From positions 230,755 through 261,469 of the forward strand of contig MNCI01022150.1 in NCBI GenBank assembly GCA_015680685.1: 30,715 nucleotides of DNA, written 5' to 3'. Positions 1 to 11,500 of the stretch are shown here, piece after piece (the first letter of the stretch is position 1; each line of letters begins with the position of its first letter). The translations under genes and the position numbers were made by a program. The notes beneath the pieces were generated by a model. It worked only from the letters and a program-made list of their open reading frames with translations, did not search any database and was not told the origin of the DNA. This stretch comes from Gnetum montanum. Lineage: Eukaryota; Streptophyta; Gnetopsida; Gnetales; Gnetaceae.

Positions 1-296
1 ATATCGCGTACGCGACATCGCAAGGGACAACGCGATATCACGTACACGATATCACGGCTCATGCGAAACACGTCTCATCAACAACCATAGCAAAAAAGTG
101 CTACTAGGACAGTAAGTATACAGAGAAAGGATCATACCAACAATATCAAAGGTAAATCTAGGAAACATCCTTTCGTCAAGACAAGTTTAGAAAAGGCTAG
201 TAGAGTAAGAACTTCATCCAATCATATTCCTCCTATGACAAATCCTCCTACAATCACCATTCATAACAACCAAATCAAAAACTTACAACTATCATG
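1..296 (+). other. Probable upstream gypsy-derived sequence
   Basis: No convincing coding frame. The first about 60 bases are unusually CpG-rich with repeated CGCGATATCACG-like words. The remainder is A-rich with interrupted Ser/Lys/Pro-rich frames leading into the protease fragment, and may be the end of a decayed gag. Confidence 0.3.
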
Positions 297-866
297 CTTA
301 CTGATACAGTATCAAATTGGATAAAGGCAAGAGTGCTTCCCAAGAAAAGAATAGACCCTAGAAATCCTCTACTTTATTTGCAAATCATTGGAAAAAACAC
401 ATCATGTAAATCTCTACTAGATTCTAGGTTAGGAATGAATCTCATTTCTCAAGACATGTATAAGGCCTAGAATTTACTGCCATTAAAGAAGTGCAACATA
501 TGACTAGAGCTTGCAAATTGATTAGTTACCATTTCTTTGGAACCAATAGAAGATGTGGTGACCACTATCAATGGGTGGTCTTATCCAAAATATTTTCTTG
601 TAATTGATGTGAAGAATAATAATAGAGACTTTCTTATCATAATGAGAAGAGCATGGCTTAACACAATTAATGATAAGATGGGAATAAGAGACTTTTCCTT
701 GGAAATTTACAAGGAAGATAAGCATGGAGCCATATAGATGCAAAGAATTCCATGCATTACTGATGATGATGAAGTGTGCATTTGTGGACTCAAAGTTCAA
801 AATTTTAACATGATTGTTACACCCATAACAAATTTTAAAAACAAGTGTGTATGCAAAAAGAAATAG
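297..866 (+). pseudogene. Ty3/gypsy retropepsin-like (aspartic protease) fragment
   Basis: One reading frame, interrupted by stops (for example 468-470), resembles the protease region of plant Ty3/gypsy polyproteins. A leader with DPRNPLLYLQI precedes LLDSRLGMNLIS, which corresponds to the catalytic D-S/T-G loop with its following 'GxNLIS'. Further on come IEDVVTTINGWSYPKYFLVID and a degenerate 'IIMRRAWLNT' in place of the usual ILGRPWL motif, then IGIRD-like 'MGIRDFSLEI'. The active-site Gly is replaced by Arg, so it is not functional. No reverse transcriptase or integrase follows; the next 700 bp are noncoding. This is the remains of a transposable element, not a host gene. Confidence 0.72.
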
Positions 867-1560
867 CAACCACTAAACCAAAAGACACCTTGTGATTAAG
901 AAATAAGAACATGAAATTGTCCAAAACATGTATGGAAACATCTAATCTACTTATCAACTCCTACCCCAAGAAAATAACCCAAATCAAGAACTTACAAAAG
1001 GATATCCTAAACCATGATCATATACCAACAACAACTAGTGAACATGAAGACTCAAAACCTAAAATTAAAAATGAACAAGAAAACATATCTAAACAATCTA
1101 AAATAAGAATAACATCTACTCCAACAAGATATGTCTCTTAATGATCAGAATCTGATTGTCATCAATGTCACATGGGATAATAAACAAAAACCTAAAGAGA
1201 TGATAAACAAGAAACCTAGAGTGTATGATCTTGGGGATCTAGGGTCCATTTTATGAACACTTGTCCATGAGTTCAGTCATGGGAGAGGTATCTTATCTTG
1301 AATCAAAAATTAATAAGTGCATTTCAACATTTTTTTATAATTTTTTGGCTTACAAGTTTTTATCATACTTCTCCCATTTCTTACTAATTTTTACATTATT
1401 TAATACCTTTCATCTTTTTTTATAACTTTTTCTATTTCTTAATCGTTTTTCATTTTTTAATATCTTTCAAATTTTTTATACATTTTTCTATGATTTTTAC
1501 TATCCTTCATGTATATATTTTTGTTGATTTTTGCAATAAAGTATAAAGGAATAAAACAAG
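867..1560. other. Decayed element interior and T-rich low-complexity tract
   Basis: A short Lys/Asn-rich open frame (911-1141) follows the protease fragment in another frame and is not recognised. A polypurine-like CATGGGAGAGG lies at about 1278-1288. From 1320 to 1560 the sequence is repetitive T-rich DNA (runs of ATTTTTTTATAA-like words) with nothing coding. Confidence 0.4.
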
Positions 1561-3574
1561 ATGTAGTTCAAACAATGGGAATTTCACCCTATATTGTCAA
1601 ATCATTAAAGGATTGATCACGTAAACAATGAGACCACATCATCCATCCACTCATTTCCAATAATATGATATTCTTACCATGGACATAATGACATTTTTTT
1701 CATAATAAAACTAAATAAATTTGTAATCATTATGCTTGGATAGTAAAGTGAAGAACTAAGCAAGAATGAAAAGGGTGTGACATCAAGGGGATTTTTGAAT
1801 TCTCTAAGGCTACAACTATGAGTTTTATCCTGTTGTTAATTTGTATTATTTACTTGAGTTCAAATAAAAAATGGAAATATGTCTAAAATAAGTGTTGTCT
1901 TACAGTTTTATTGAAAAGACATGTTACACATGCCTAAAGGTAGTCATCTGGTAAGGTTGACACAGTAATAACCTAATAAATCACATAATAAAAATTTCTT
2001 AGGATTCTACTCGAAGACATGTCACCCATGTTTGAAGGTAGGCGACTTCTCAAATATTTCAAGGTTTCTTGAACTCGCATTGGTAACGAGGATAGAAGAC
2101 ATGTTACCCATGTTGAAGGCACTTCTTCATCCAATGGCCAAGTCTCCTTCAAAATAAAATGTGTTGTTAATAACTACTTTCTTGTACCTTCATTGCCAAG
2201 AGTTAATATTTCTTATAGATGTGTTAGTCTTATGATTGTTAGTGGTATGGGCTTAGTTTGGATCTTGGATAGAAGGGCTAATGATCATTTTAATCATGCA
2301 TCACACATAGAATTCATTATACCTATGGTAAGACACCTCACATTGCATTTTCTACAATCCTTGCTACTCCCATTCCACTTCATTGTTATATACAATCATA
2401 ATTTGATGGTTTTGTATAATATAGTGTTATTTTTCTCATTAAGGCAATACTAATATCTGTGTTTTGGAAGACATGTATGTTTCACATTCATCTACTTGAG
2501 TGCCTATGGACACTTGTAGGTGTGGTTATACAAGGGCACTNGAGTGCCTATGGACACTTGTAGGTGTGGTTATACAAGGGCACTAAAGACTTGAGCCTAC
2601 TTTGGGAAGGATCCACTTGTATAACTCTTATGCTTCATACCTAATGATCAATTCCACATCATCTTGTGCCTCTAGAACACTTATGTGATTGTTGTTGTTT
2701 TTCTATACACTCAACTTTGATCATACATTTGACAATTTTTATGAACCATCTCCTACAGACTTAATTGACATACCTTACCCAAACTTCTTCTTTCACACAC
2801 TTTCAATGACAAATTCTTACATTCTAAGCATCACTAATCATTAAGAACCTTTTGGACCATCTCTATACCTTCTAGACTATGCATTTTACTCAAATTTTCC
2901 ATCAAAAATTGCTCAAAATCTAAAAAATTCAAAGGTGATATTGTAGATATGATGTATTATCCCCTATGATATCACATCCATGATGTCATATCTATGATAT
3001 ATCCTCAATAAAAACCTATATATATGTGTAGGATATTAGCTATTTTTTTCAATTTCTCATTCAACACCTAGGGAGTTCATGTTGATCTAACCTTTGAACT
3101 TCCAAAAGCCATCTCATCCTCATCGTAGCTCTGATTTGAGCCATTTTCGTTTCCTTTTGCTTCCAAAGTAACCAGCTTAGTCATGGGGGAGAGTACTACA
3201 CACAGTTGTGCAATTTGTATCAAATTTTTCTAATGCCTGGAAGAACAAAGAAAGGGTAAAAACAATAAAGAATAATCATATTTTAAACTAACAAAGGCTA
3301 ATAAACTTAACAGTTCTTCCTGATTAACCATTCAAATACATGTTAAATAAGAAATTAGCAATTGTGATAGGTCATATATCCTAAAAATGGTTTGTAAACC
3401 TTAGGAAATTTTACAAATGAGGGTTTTTACAAATTTTTTCTAAGTTTGTAATCTTAATAAGAACTAAAACATAATAATAAGAGTTGATTTTGACTAAAAC
3501 CAAGAACTTGAGGAAGGATTATGAACATTTAGAGATTTTTATGAAATCCTTAAAAGAATTCTTTATGATTGCAG
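1561..3574. other. Noncoding repeat-bearing stretch between gypsy fragments
   Basis: No recognisable protein. Three degenerate copies of a GACATGTTACCCATG-like motif lie at 1917-1945, 2014-2043 and 2096-2124. A TATATATATG box lies at about 3015-3025, and a second polypurine-like CATGGGGGAGAG at about 3182-3193. The sequence could be LTR/UTR of an old gypsy element. Just before 3575 a pyrimidine-containing ATGATTGCAG resembles a splice acceptor. Confidence 0.35.
2498..2584. repeat. Perfect 43-bp direct repeat around an ambiguous base (N at 2541)
   Basis: 2498-2540 and 2542-2584 are identical and separated only by a single N. This is what an unmerged contig overlap produces, so it is more likely an assembly join than a biological duplication. 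Confidence 0.8.
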
Positions 3575-6301
3575 ATGCCTCCTAAAAGACCCATAGTGGA
3601 AGGACCATCACAACAAAGGGGAAAGAGACCCAGAGGAAGAGGACAAACTGGTGAACAAACTCCACCTACAAAGTAGGAGGCTCAATCCTATAGCATCTAG
3701 CAACCAACACTTATGATAGGACAATCCATGCAAGCAAAAGATAAAGCACCACTTGTGCAAGAGTAAGGATAGAGCCTCACGCTGTTAAATGAATGTCTCC
3801 AAGCAATCCAAGAAAAGTCTATCATGTCCACTATCATAGTGAACTGAACTTTGAACCATTCATGGAGTTTGCTCTTGTCGAAGTCCATAAACAACTCCAA
3901 GCCTCTTCTCTATGGCCGATAATCTCATGTAATGGTAAATGGTACTTGGGAGAACTATACCAATTCTGAAAGAACAAACAAGATGATGCTACATTAAAGA
4001 TAGATGAAATTATAGTGCCATAGTGATAACCAAGGCACTCAACCTTCCAAATGTTGGAGCCAACATCACACAAACCTCTACAAGGTATAGAGGCAAGGAA
4101 ACTATGGATGCAAAGAGCCTATGAAACTAGTGAAAAAGAATACAATGGATTATCCACCACTAAAAAGATTTACTTTAAGATTGGAACCTACCATATCTTC
4201 CCAACAAAAAGATTTAACAAAATTTTCACCTATGCTGCTAGAGAAAGCACCATTCTCATGGGGAAATTTCGGGCTAACATAGCTCATCTATTATTCTTGG
4301 AAATTCAAAAAAGATTTGATGAAAAGAAGGCAAGGAAACTCACCTTTACCTTTTCAAAAGAGTGTGCCAACAAGCAAGAATTCTAGGATATATTAATAAC
4401 ATTCTCTACAAAGCCCAAAATGCCTCATATGTTGAAATTTCAAAACCAGTGCCACCAAAGAAGGATTAAGTGGAAAAAGCAGCAAGCACTAAACAAGCAA
4501 CTAGATCTACATTGACAAGAAACATTCCAACCATAGAAACAAAATAAGCAAGACCTAGTGGATCAATACCAGTCACTAATAGACCAAGGCTAAGTGCTCC
4601 TCTGGCACAACTAGATTATAGATCCTCAATGAGCCATCTGCAACATATTACTGAAATCATAAGTTGGGGAAGTAGAGAGGTCTCTAGTATGTACAAAGTA
4701 AGAGACAATCCAAGTAGACTTGTTGTATCAACAAGACTTACTAGTGGTCAAATCTCATTGCAAGTAGGAGAGAACGAAGATTAGTAATAATAGATATCTG
4801 GGAATGTTGCATCCTTCTAGGTAATGTTAGAGACAGGAGAAAAAGCCACAGTGATGGTTATGCAACATCATGATGCAACAAGAGTAGTTGAAGTTATCAC
4901 CAACCATATCAAAGAATCTTTTAATGTTCCTGTTATACCACCAGTTGATATCACTGAAACCAAAGTTGGAACATCCATGGCCCCTAAAGAGCACAAAGAT
5001 ATATTGGACCAACTGCTACAGACTAGTCAAGTAATGCAGAATCTCTTTGCTATCCCTAGTGATATCAGTGCAATGCAATCAAAGTTAATCTCAACTAAGG
5101 GCAAGTTGGTCATGGCTAAAACTAGAGCAAAACATATCGAAAACAAAGTGCAGAGGCTACAAGCAGAATTGGCTACACTAAGAGCAAAAAAGCAAGACCT
5201 TGTATAATATATTGTACTAGACCAACTAAAACAATTTAGAACTAAACAAATGGACCAATTGATAGCCAAATATGCCTAGATGGACATGGAGAAAGAAAAG
5301 GTAGTGTGGAACACCTCAATGGCATGTGCTCAAACCTATGCCCATGCTAAAGCCCTAACTGCATTAGAAAAGGAAAACAAGAAAATTGTTGCTAAAAATA
5401 TGAGGTTGATAGATATTGAAAAGTAGAAAAATGTGCTAGAAGAAAGCATTCATCTGAAGGAGTAGTTTGCTCAAGTCAACCTTGACATAGAAAATTGGCT
5501 AAAGAAAATAGAACCCTATCCATGGAAGAAGTCTACACTATGCATCAAAAGTCAACCATTGAAATCAGCGCATGGCAAAATGAGGCCAAGAAGCATGAAC
5601 AACTAAAAGAGCACTTTAAAGATTAGGTGGGCATATACAAGCAAATCAATGAAAAGGAAATCTAGATGACCAAAGTCAAAATCAATTCCATCACAACACA
5701 AACACCTCATTGGCAACCAATCTTGGATAGTCTTGCCCACATGCAAGAAGCCAAAATAAAAAACAAAGACCTGCAAACAGAGGATTTGATAGAATACATG
5801 GGATTAGCAAATCTTCAATATGCTAATCCTACCATGTTAACATCAAGCAGGCCCATAACAAAACTAAAGCAACAAGTGATCGTAGTTTATGCATTATACG
5901 AGAAAGAGTTTGCAGACAAAAATGATGTGCAACAAAACCTTCATATTGCAAACTTTGAACTCCAAGTGGTCAAAGCTAGCTACCAAGACCAAAAGGATAT
6001 AGCAGCAAACCTGGCTAGGAGAATGATTGATTATCAAGGATTAAGAAAAATAGTTAGGGCTTTTAAAGTGGAAAGAAGGCAATTTGTGGCCTAGTATGTG
6101 AAAGCCAATAAGATGTTCATGCAATTACCATGTCCATGGAAAGTCGCCTCTCTAGCAAACATTGTTGAATTCACCTAGATGGTACATGACCCAAGGTTAG
6201 AAGAGAAAAAGCTTTGAGCACTCCTTAACAGATATTACTTTCAAAAACTCGACGACAAAGGAAAGAAGCCAATGGAGAAGCCACCGCTACTTGGAACATA
6301 A
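3575..6301 (+). pseudogene. Decayed 2.7 kb coiled-coil ORF, likely additional ORF of a gypsy-type element
   Basis: Begins MPPKRPIVEGPSQQRGKRPR, with a basic nuclear-localisation-like patch, at an ATG directly after an acceptor-like GCAG. It then continues through several frames with many stops: 4051-4386 (GLSTTKKIYFKIGTYHIFP), 4824-5207 (ENKVQRLQAELATLRAKKQD, strongly heptad-like), and 5666-6094 running on to KPPLLGT-stop at 6299-6301. The central and C-terminal parts are rich in Lys, Glu, Gln and Leu and look like long coiled coils. It has no CCHC knuckle, RT, RNase H or integrase motif. Plant gypsy elements are known to carry extra ORFs between pol and the 3' LTR, sometimes expressed by splicing, which fits the position. 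A decayed host gene is the alternative. Confidence 0.5.
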
Positions 6302-6627
6302 GGACTACATCGAGTTTGGTTTTGTTTTGTTTTAATTTGTTTTATCATATGTGTCAATCATGCACTACATGGTAATTTTGTAAACACTACTCAAACCACA
6401 ATGCAGCATTCATAATAGAGTCAATCATGTATATAAGTCATTGTATCCAAGCCCATTTATAACTTAAAAAATTTTGTAAGAAACTCTATCTTCGTTTTGT
6501 TTTAACTCAAGGACAAGTTTTCAATTAGTTATGAAAGTATGATAAAACCATTGTGTCATGAAGCTATACGATATTGTAGCTCTACATACATAATTGTAAA
6601 TGTGATATAGTGAGCCATGGTCATGCC

Positions 6628-6635
6628 TATAAATA
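6628..6635 (+). promoter_or_regulatory. TATA box in LTR-like sequence
   Basis: TATAAATA with GC-containing flanks, about 330 bp after the end of the decayed ORF and followed by a leader-like AT-rich stretch. It fits the U3/R boundary of a 3' LTR but has no partner copy in the window. Confidence 0.4.
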
Positions 6636-7284
6636 TCAATCAACCATTGCGTAGAAAGAAGAAACTTTAGCCAACACTTTAGTTAAATTCTTGCAATTTG
6701 TTTTCGTGAATTAGAGTTAGAGTAAATGGCTACAATGTGATGATTAACAATTGAACAAAATCTTTATTCGAGTGGATTATTCCTAAACAGAAATAAAGAT
6801 CAAGATTATTTTTCATCATTGTAGCATCTCACTTCACTTTATTTTAGTTAGTTTAATTTCACTTTTCATCATGTTTACTTAAGTCATTTACATTTTCTAA
6901 GTTCTTTTATATTCCAATGTTAAGTGAAACATGTAATTATTTGATAACCTAGTAGTGACTTCACTTGATTTGCTCAATAGTTAAATCACTTGGTAATCCC
7001 AATAATGGTTTCATTAGCCCAAAATGTGTAGGGCAGACTAGGAATGGTTGCTTATCACCCATAGGATAGAATAGCTTTCTATTTTCATTACACTAGATTT
7101 TATCATCATTTTCACCATGTTGGCACTTAGTGTAATTAAAGCCAAATAACATCAACATATTATATATCTCACTAAGAGTTAAACCATACAACTTGAACTT
7201 TGCTAACTCTAAGTGAGAAGACAATAATAACGAACAGAACATCAACTACTAGTACACTTACATTGTCCATCCACTCGTACATAA

Positions 7285-7371
7285 TTTTAATAATTTTCAC
7301 TCATACATAGTGCCTAACATAATGATTGTGAATCCTTTTAATAATTTTCACTAGTACATAGTGCCTAACAT
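7285..7371. repeat. Two-copy direct repeat, 51-bp offset
   Basis: TTTTAATAATTTTCACT-like start and CATAGTGCCTAACAT end occur at 7285-7320 and again at 7336-7371 with a 2-base change in the middle. Confidence 0.7.
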
Positions 7372-8242
7372 GACCTCACCACAAGCCACAATAACTCACG
7401 TCAAATGCAAGTTGCAATGAATTCATGATCTTAAAAAATTTGAATAACATAAGACACAACCAACTCAAAGTTAAACAAATGAAAATAAAGTTTGAATCAT
7501 GACCTTACCTCAAGTTACAATCAACTTGTGGTCATTCACTTCCTCATCACTAGTCTTGGTTACTTCGTGATCATCAACACCTCACTACTAATCATGCTCT
7601 ACTCATGGTCATCTAATACTACCTTACCACTAGTTAGTCAAATGCAAGAACCCCAACAAACCACACGGATAATTCCAAATGCAATTTAATAAACATGTAG
7701 TGACCATTTCAACAAAGACAAAAAATGATTTGATTTGTTTAGCAAGCACATTGTACAACTTGAGCGGCAAATAATGAAGTCATCAAAGAAATCTTCCTCG
7801 TTTGTAATCAATTATGCGGGAAGTCACACTACAATTGAGCACATTCAAATCCCAACATTCTTCCCTCATCACAAAAGAAATCTTCCCTCGAGGCAAAGCA
7901 TAAAACCAAAGAATGTTGAATTTAATACTAGGGTTACAAAACTGCTTAAAAACAAAACCCCATTAACCAGGTTTAATCATCAGGCGCATGTTAAGTTTTT
8001 ATTCTATTGACAAAACAGAATATTCAATTGCATTTCTTTTACATTTGTTCTCTGTTTCTTCCTCTTTTTTCCCTTCTAAAGAAACTTTTCAAACAAACCA
8101 AGTAGCGGTTGCAGATAAAATCAGGTCGTCAAAATTGGGCCCTATAGAAGCCTTGTGGGCAAAGTACTGCCTCCTTCCATCACACTGTATACCCCTTAGA
8201 CTATCCAAATATAATGGTTTCTACGATCTATAAGATGAAAAT

Positions 8243-8248
8243 TTTATT
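8243..8248 (-). terminator. Candidate poly(A) signal of the GRL gene
   Basis: AATAAA on the minus strand about 138 nt downstream of the stop codon, within a T/A-rich stretch. The position is typical for a plant near-upstream element. The 3' UTR (8385 to about 8220) shows no coding signal. Confidence 0.5.
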
Positions 8249-8385
8249 AGAAAGTAAATAAAAACATTTGAGCGCTCTTCATGGTTCTGACTTTGCAAAC
8301 ATTCACAAGAAGATCCCTTCGAGTACAATGGTTCTGACTTCATGTATTTTAACAATTGAAAATCAGAGTAATTTGGGGAAGGCAC

Positions 8386-8522
8386 TCAATTTATAGCTAG
8401 AGTCAAACCAAGGATGAAGAGTACCATTGAAAGCTCCAGACCAAACAGCGTATAGATGAATCCACGATCCAGCACAAAACCATAGATGGATATACCCGCA
8501 CTTGAGTGTCGCAGATAAGACA
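8386..8522 (-). CDS. GRL gene exon 4 (TM7 and C-terminus)
   Basis: The acceptor CTCTTCTACAG, preceded by a T-rich tract, ends at 8523. The exon supplies two bases that complete codon 438 (Val), so the FQKRQAL box of exon 3 continues as V-SYLRHSSAGISIYGFVLDRG, followed by TM7 (FGLELSMVLFILGLTLAI) and Asn-TGA at 8388-8386. The ordering (basic/Gln box, A-G-I, G-F-x-L-D-R, hydrophobic helix, stop within a few residues) is that of the DUF3537 C-terminus. It lies 5.5 kb from exon 3 and in a frame different from the longest ORF here, which runs antisense to nothing and is a shadow. Confidence 0.92.
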
Positions 8523-11500
8523 CTGTAGAAGAGCAAAAAAACATCATCAATTCCAGTCAACAGGATAATCTGACAGCTTTGATTTGATAAACACTTCAGT
8601 TATAGTTGATCAACTATTTGCGCTTCCTAGCTTAAAAACCCTTTTGTCAGGAAATGCTTAAGCAAACAGCACACCAAATATTAAAAATCTAAAAGAAGAA
8701 TACTTGGTGTATATATTTAAAAGAATTTTAGTATATTAATATGTAATAATCATGAAAGATTGTGGAAGGATTCTATGTTTAAGTTGCTAGTATTAATTTT
8801 AACAATGAAACTGTTCATTTTGTAATTGGAAAATCATTTACAATTGACTGGTATGGTGATGGTTTATTCCAGAAATCATTGATCTAGAATATATGTTTTG
8901 GTGATCCAAGTATTATCCCTCCTATAGCCTTTTCTCAAATGATTCAAATGTAAATGACATTTTCTATTTCCGATTTTTATAGAATGGTGCATTTCCATTG
9001 CTTAAATATTACATTTCCTGGTATCATAAAAAATTTTCATAAAATCTTTTATCATGAAAAAATCCAATGTACGCATTTTTACAAATCCCAAAAGATCATA
9101 CTGGACTCAAATAAGAGGGTATACAAGTTAGCAAAGAAATGCCAGTAAAGCTGTTTAAAATGGTTGGTTGTATGTGCCAAAACCCTCCAGAGCAGAGCGA
9201 AACATCCACAGCAGAGATTTATTCGAGCCAAACAACTAGAATACTCATAGTAAAAACTAAACGAGCAAAAACTCGCACCAAAACAAAAACAAAAATAACT
9301 GTAGCACAAAATCCTACCTCTCTAATGTCTTTGTAAAATACATTTTTCTAATAGCCAAATCCCGAAATCTAAACTGAATTTTTAGTATGGCTGTATTGGA
9401 GTTTCAGCACAGTGGATCAGGTTGCAGTCATTACTCCAAAAACAACTGCAAAATTTTCTTGCATTGACCCATTTATTTACAGACCCTCATGATAAGTTTG
9501 TTTTTTAGTTGCATCTGATTACAAATTCTATCCCACAAGGGGATTTTACGTTGTATGAGAGATCATGACTTTTTTTATTCAATGGTCACGTAACATCATT
9601 TACGCGTTATTTTGAAGAGCAGATCTACAAAGGTTCTAACTCATGATAAAGTTCACGACACCTTTTTCGTTTTTTTTTTTTTGGTGACCAACTTGGTGTT
9701 CTAAGACATCCATACTTAACACACTTGTTCAACATCACCAGTTACTATAATCACTTGCATATGACTTGGTAGAACATAATTAACCAAGTACCCTATAATG
9801 TGACTCGCTGTCATCATGAGTTTCATAAATAATTCATGCTACCTACAGAACACCTAGCATAACAAGATCATTTGTAATGCTCTTCATGGTTACAAAAATT
9901 GGATTACTTAATCCTTGTATATTTTTGCAATACTAGTTCCCATGAAGGTTTATTCGATAGGTGCTGGAACTTTTACAACAATATTGTTGTATTAATACTT
10001 GCATCTTTTTTTAGAACCTTGATTTACCAGTTTAATAAATACTAGACCCTTTTGGACATACTCTCTGTAACAACATTGTCCCTGAAAACACCCACAGTAA
10101 CTGAACTCAGGTGGAATAAGCCCTAACCATCATGCTTGAAAACAAACGTTCTGGTTAGAGTCCAAAGTTGGTTAAACACCACACAATGGCAAAATGTCAT
10201 GCACCACACAATAAGCAATACCACAACAAGCTGGTTAAACATTCCCTCACCCCGCTCACAAAAACACTACAGAGAATGCCAACTGTATCCTCCAAGTTCA
10301 TCAGCACACACTAAACGTTGATCTCACATCCTTAATGTGTGCATGCAAATAACGCCATAAAAACCTCCGTAGGGTAGCCTCCAATGCTAAGTTGAACTAC
10401 AAAAGCATCTTAGGCATTGTCTTGAGGTAAATGAGAAGGAACGAGGCCCCCTTGGTTAGTGCATGGGTCTACCATGCCAGTGCGGCTCTAGGACACAAGG
10501 ACAGGAGGATTGTGAGAGAGGTAAGCTGCTACCACCAGCCCTGCTCCCGCATTTACAATGCTCTCCTGTATGAAAGAAGCAAAAATCTCATAGAATAGAA
10601 GGTAAAAGCACTGTGAAGATGGAAGCAGATGGGAATATAAAAGTCACAATGAAACATGAAAGTCACATAAACGTTCATGATGTGTTTTACATCCCTTTAT
10701 TGGATTCACTTCTTTCAGAAGGTCAAATTATAGCAGAAGGAAAAGTATCTTTGACAAAAATGATTGCAGATCAACGAATGATAAGGGATTCTCTATTGTT
10801 TTGGAAACGTTACCAAATAACATCCATGCTCTTTCTACGTACATTGAGTGGAAAAACAATGGCACAAAGTTGTATTCTTAAGCATTGTTCCTTCACCAGC
10901 ATGGCTGAAGAAAACAAAGTCAGAATATTTGTAAGAACATATACAATGAAGGACCTTCAGATGCATCTGAAACAAGGGAAAATGTAATAAAAAGCCCTCA
11001 TGAAATAAATCTAAAGAATCATTAGAAGCTCTTGAAATTATTCATTTGGATGTCATGGATCTCATGCAAGAATGAAAGGCTCAAAATATAGTTTGGTCAT
11101 GGTATATGATAATAGTGGCTACGCATAGACATATGGGTTACACTCCAAGAATGAGGTAGTTTCTACACTCAAAATCTTCAAACCACACATTGACAACTAG
11201 TTTGAACAGAAAATCAATGCAATCTGATTTGTTAAAAATGGTAACACAATCAAATGCCTTTGTGATGAACATAAACTGATGATACAATCAGAATTAAATG
11301 AGATTGTCAAATGAAAAATCAGATGATGCAAGAAGTTTCTCAACCCTTGATGACTCCAGCAACATTGCCATTTGCCATTCGGGAAACACTATCACAATAG
11401 CCACCTACTTATTCAGTAGGGTGGCTGGCTAATGGATAACCAGATGATATAACCACGCAGCTTGTTAATGGCTAGTTAATGGCTAGTTTGAGAATAAATA

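Larger units (their letters stand above)
6302..8242. other. LTR-like stretch followed by noncoding intergenic DNA
   Basis: Just after the decayed ORF comes a T-rich tail, then an LTR-like sequence with a CCTATAAATA box at 6626-6635. No second copy is present to define LTR ends. A 51-bp spaced duplication lies at 7285-7320/7336-7371, and related words recur at about 7370 and 7499. The remaining short ORFs (7492-8233) show no family resemblance and lie downstream of the host gene. Confidence 0.4.

Noticed and set aside
522-869. Minus-strand 115-codon ORF
   Set aside because: It is the shadow of the plus-strand protease fragment, whose motifs are recognisable; the minus translation has none.
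1-6840. A single complete gypsy element
   Set aside because: RT, RNase H and integrase are missing and no LTR pair could be matched, so only fragments are called.
8363-8560. 65-codon minus ORF over exon 4
   Set aside because: A different frame gives the DUF3537 C-terminus with a proper acceptor, so this frame is a shadow.
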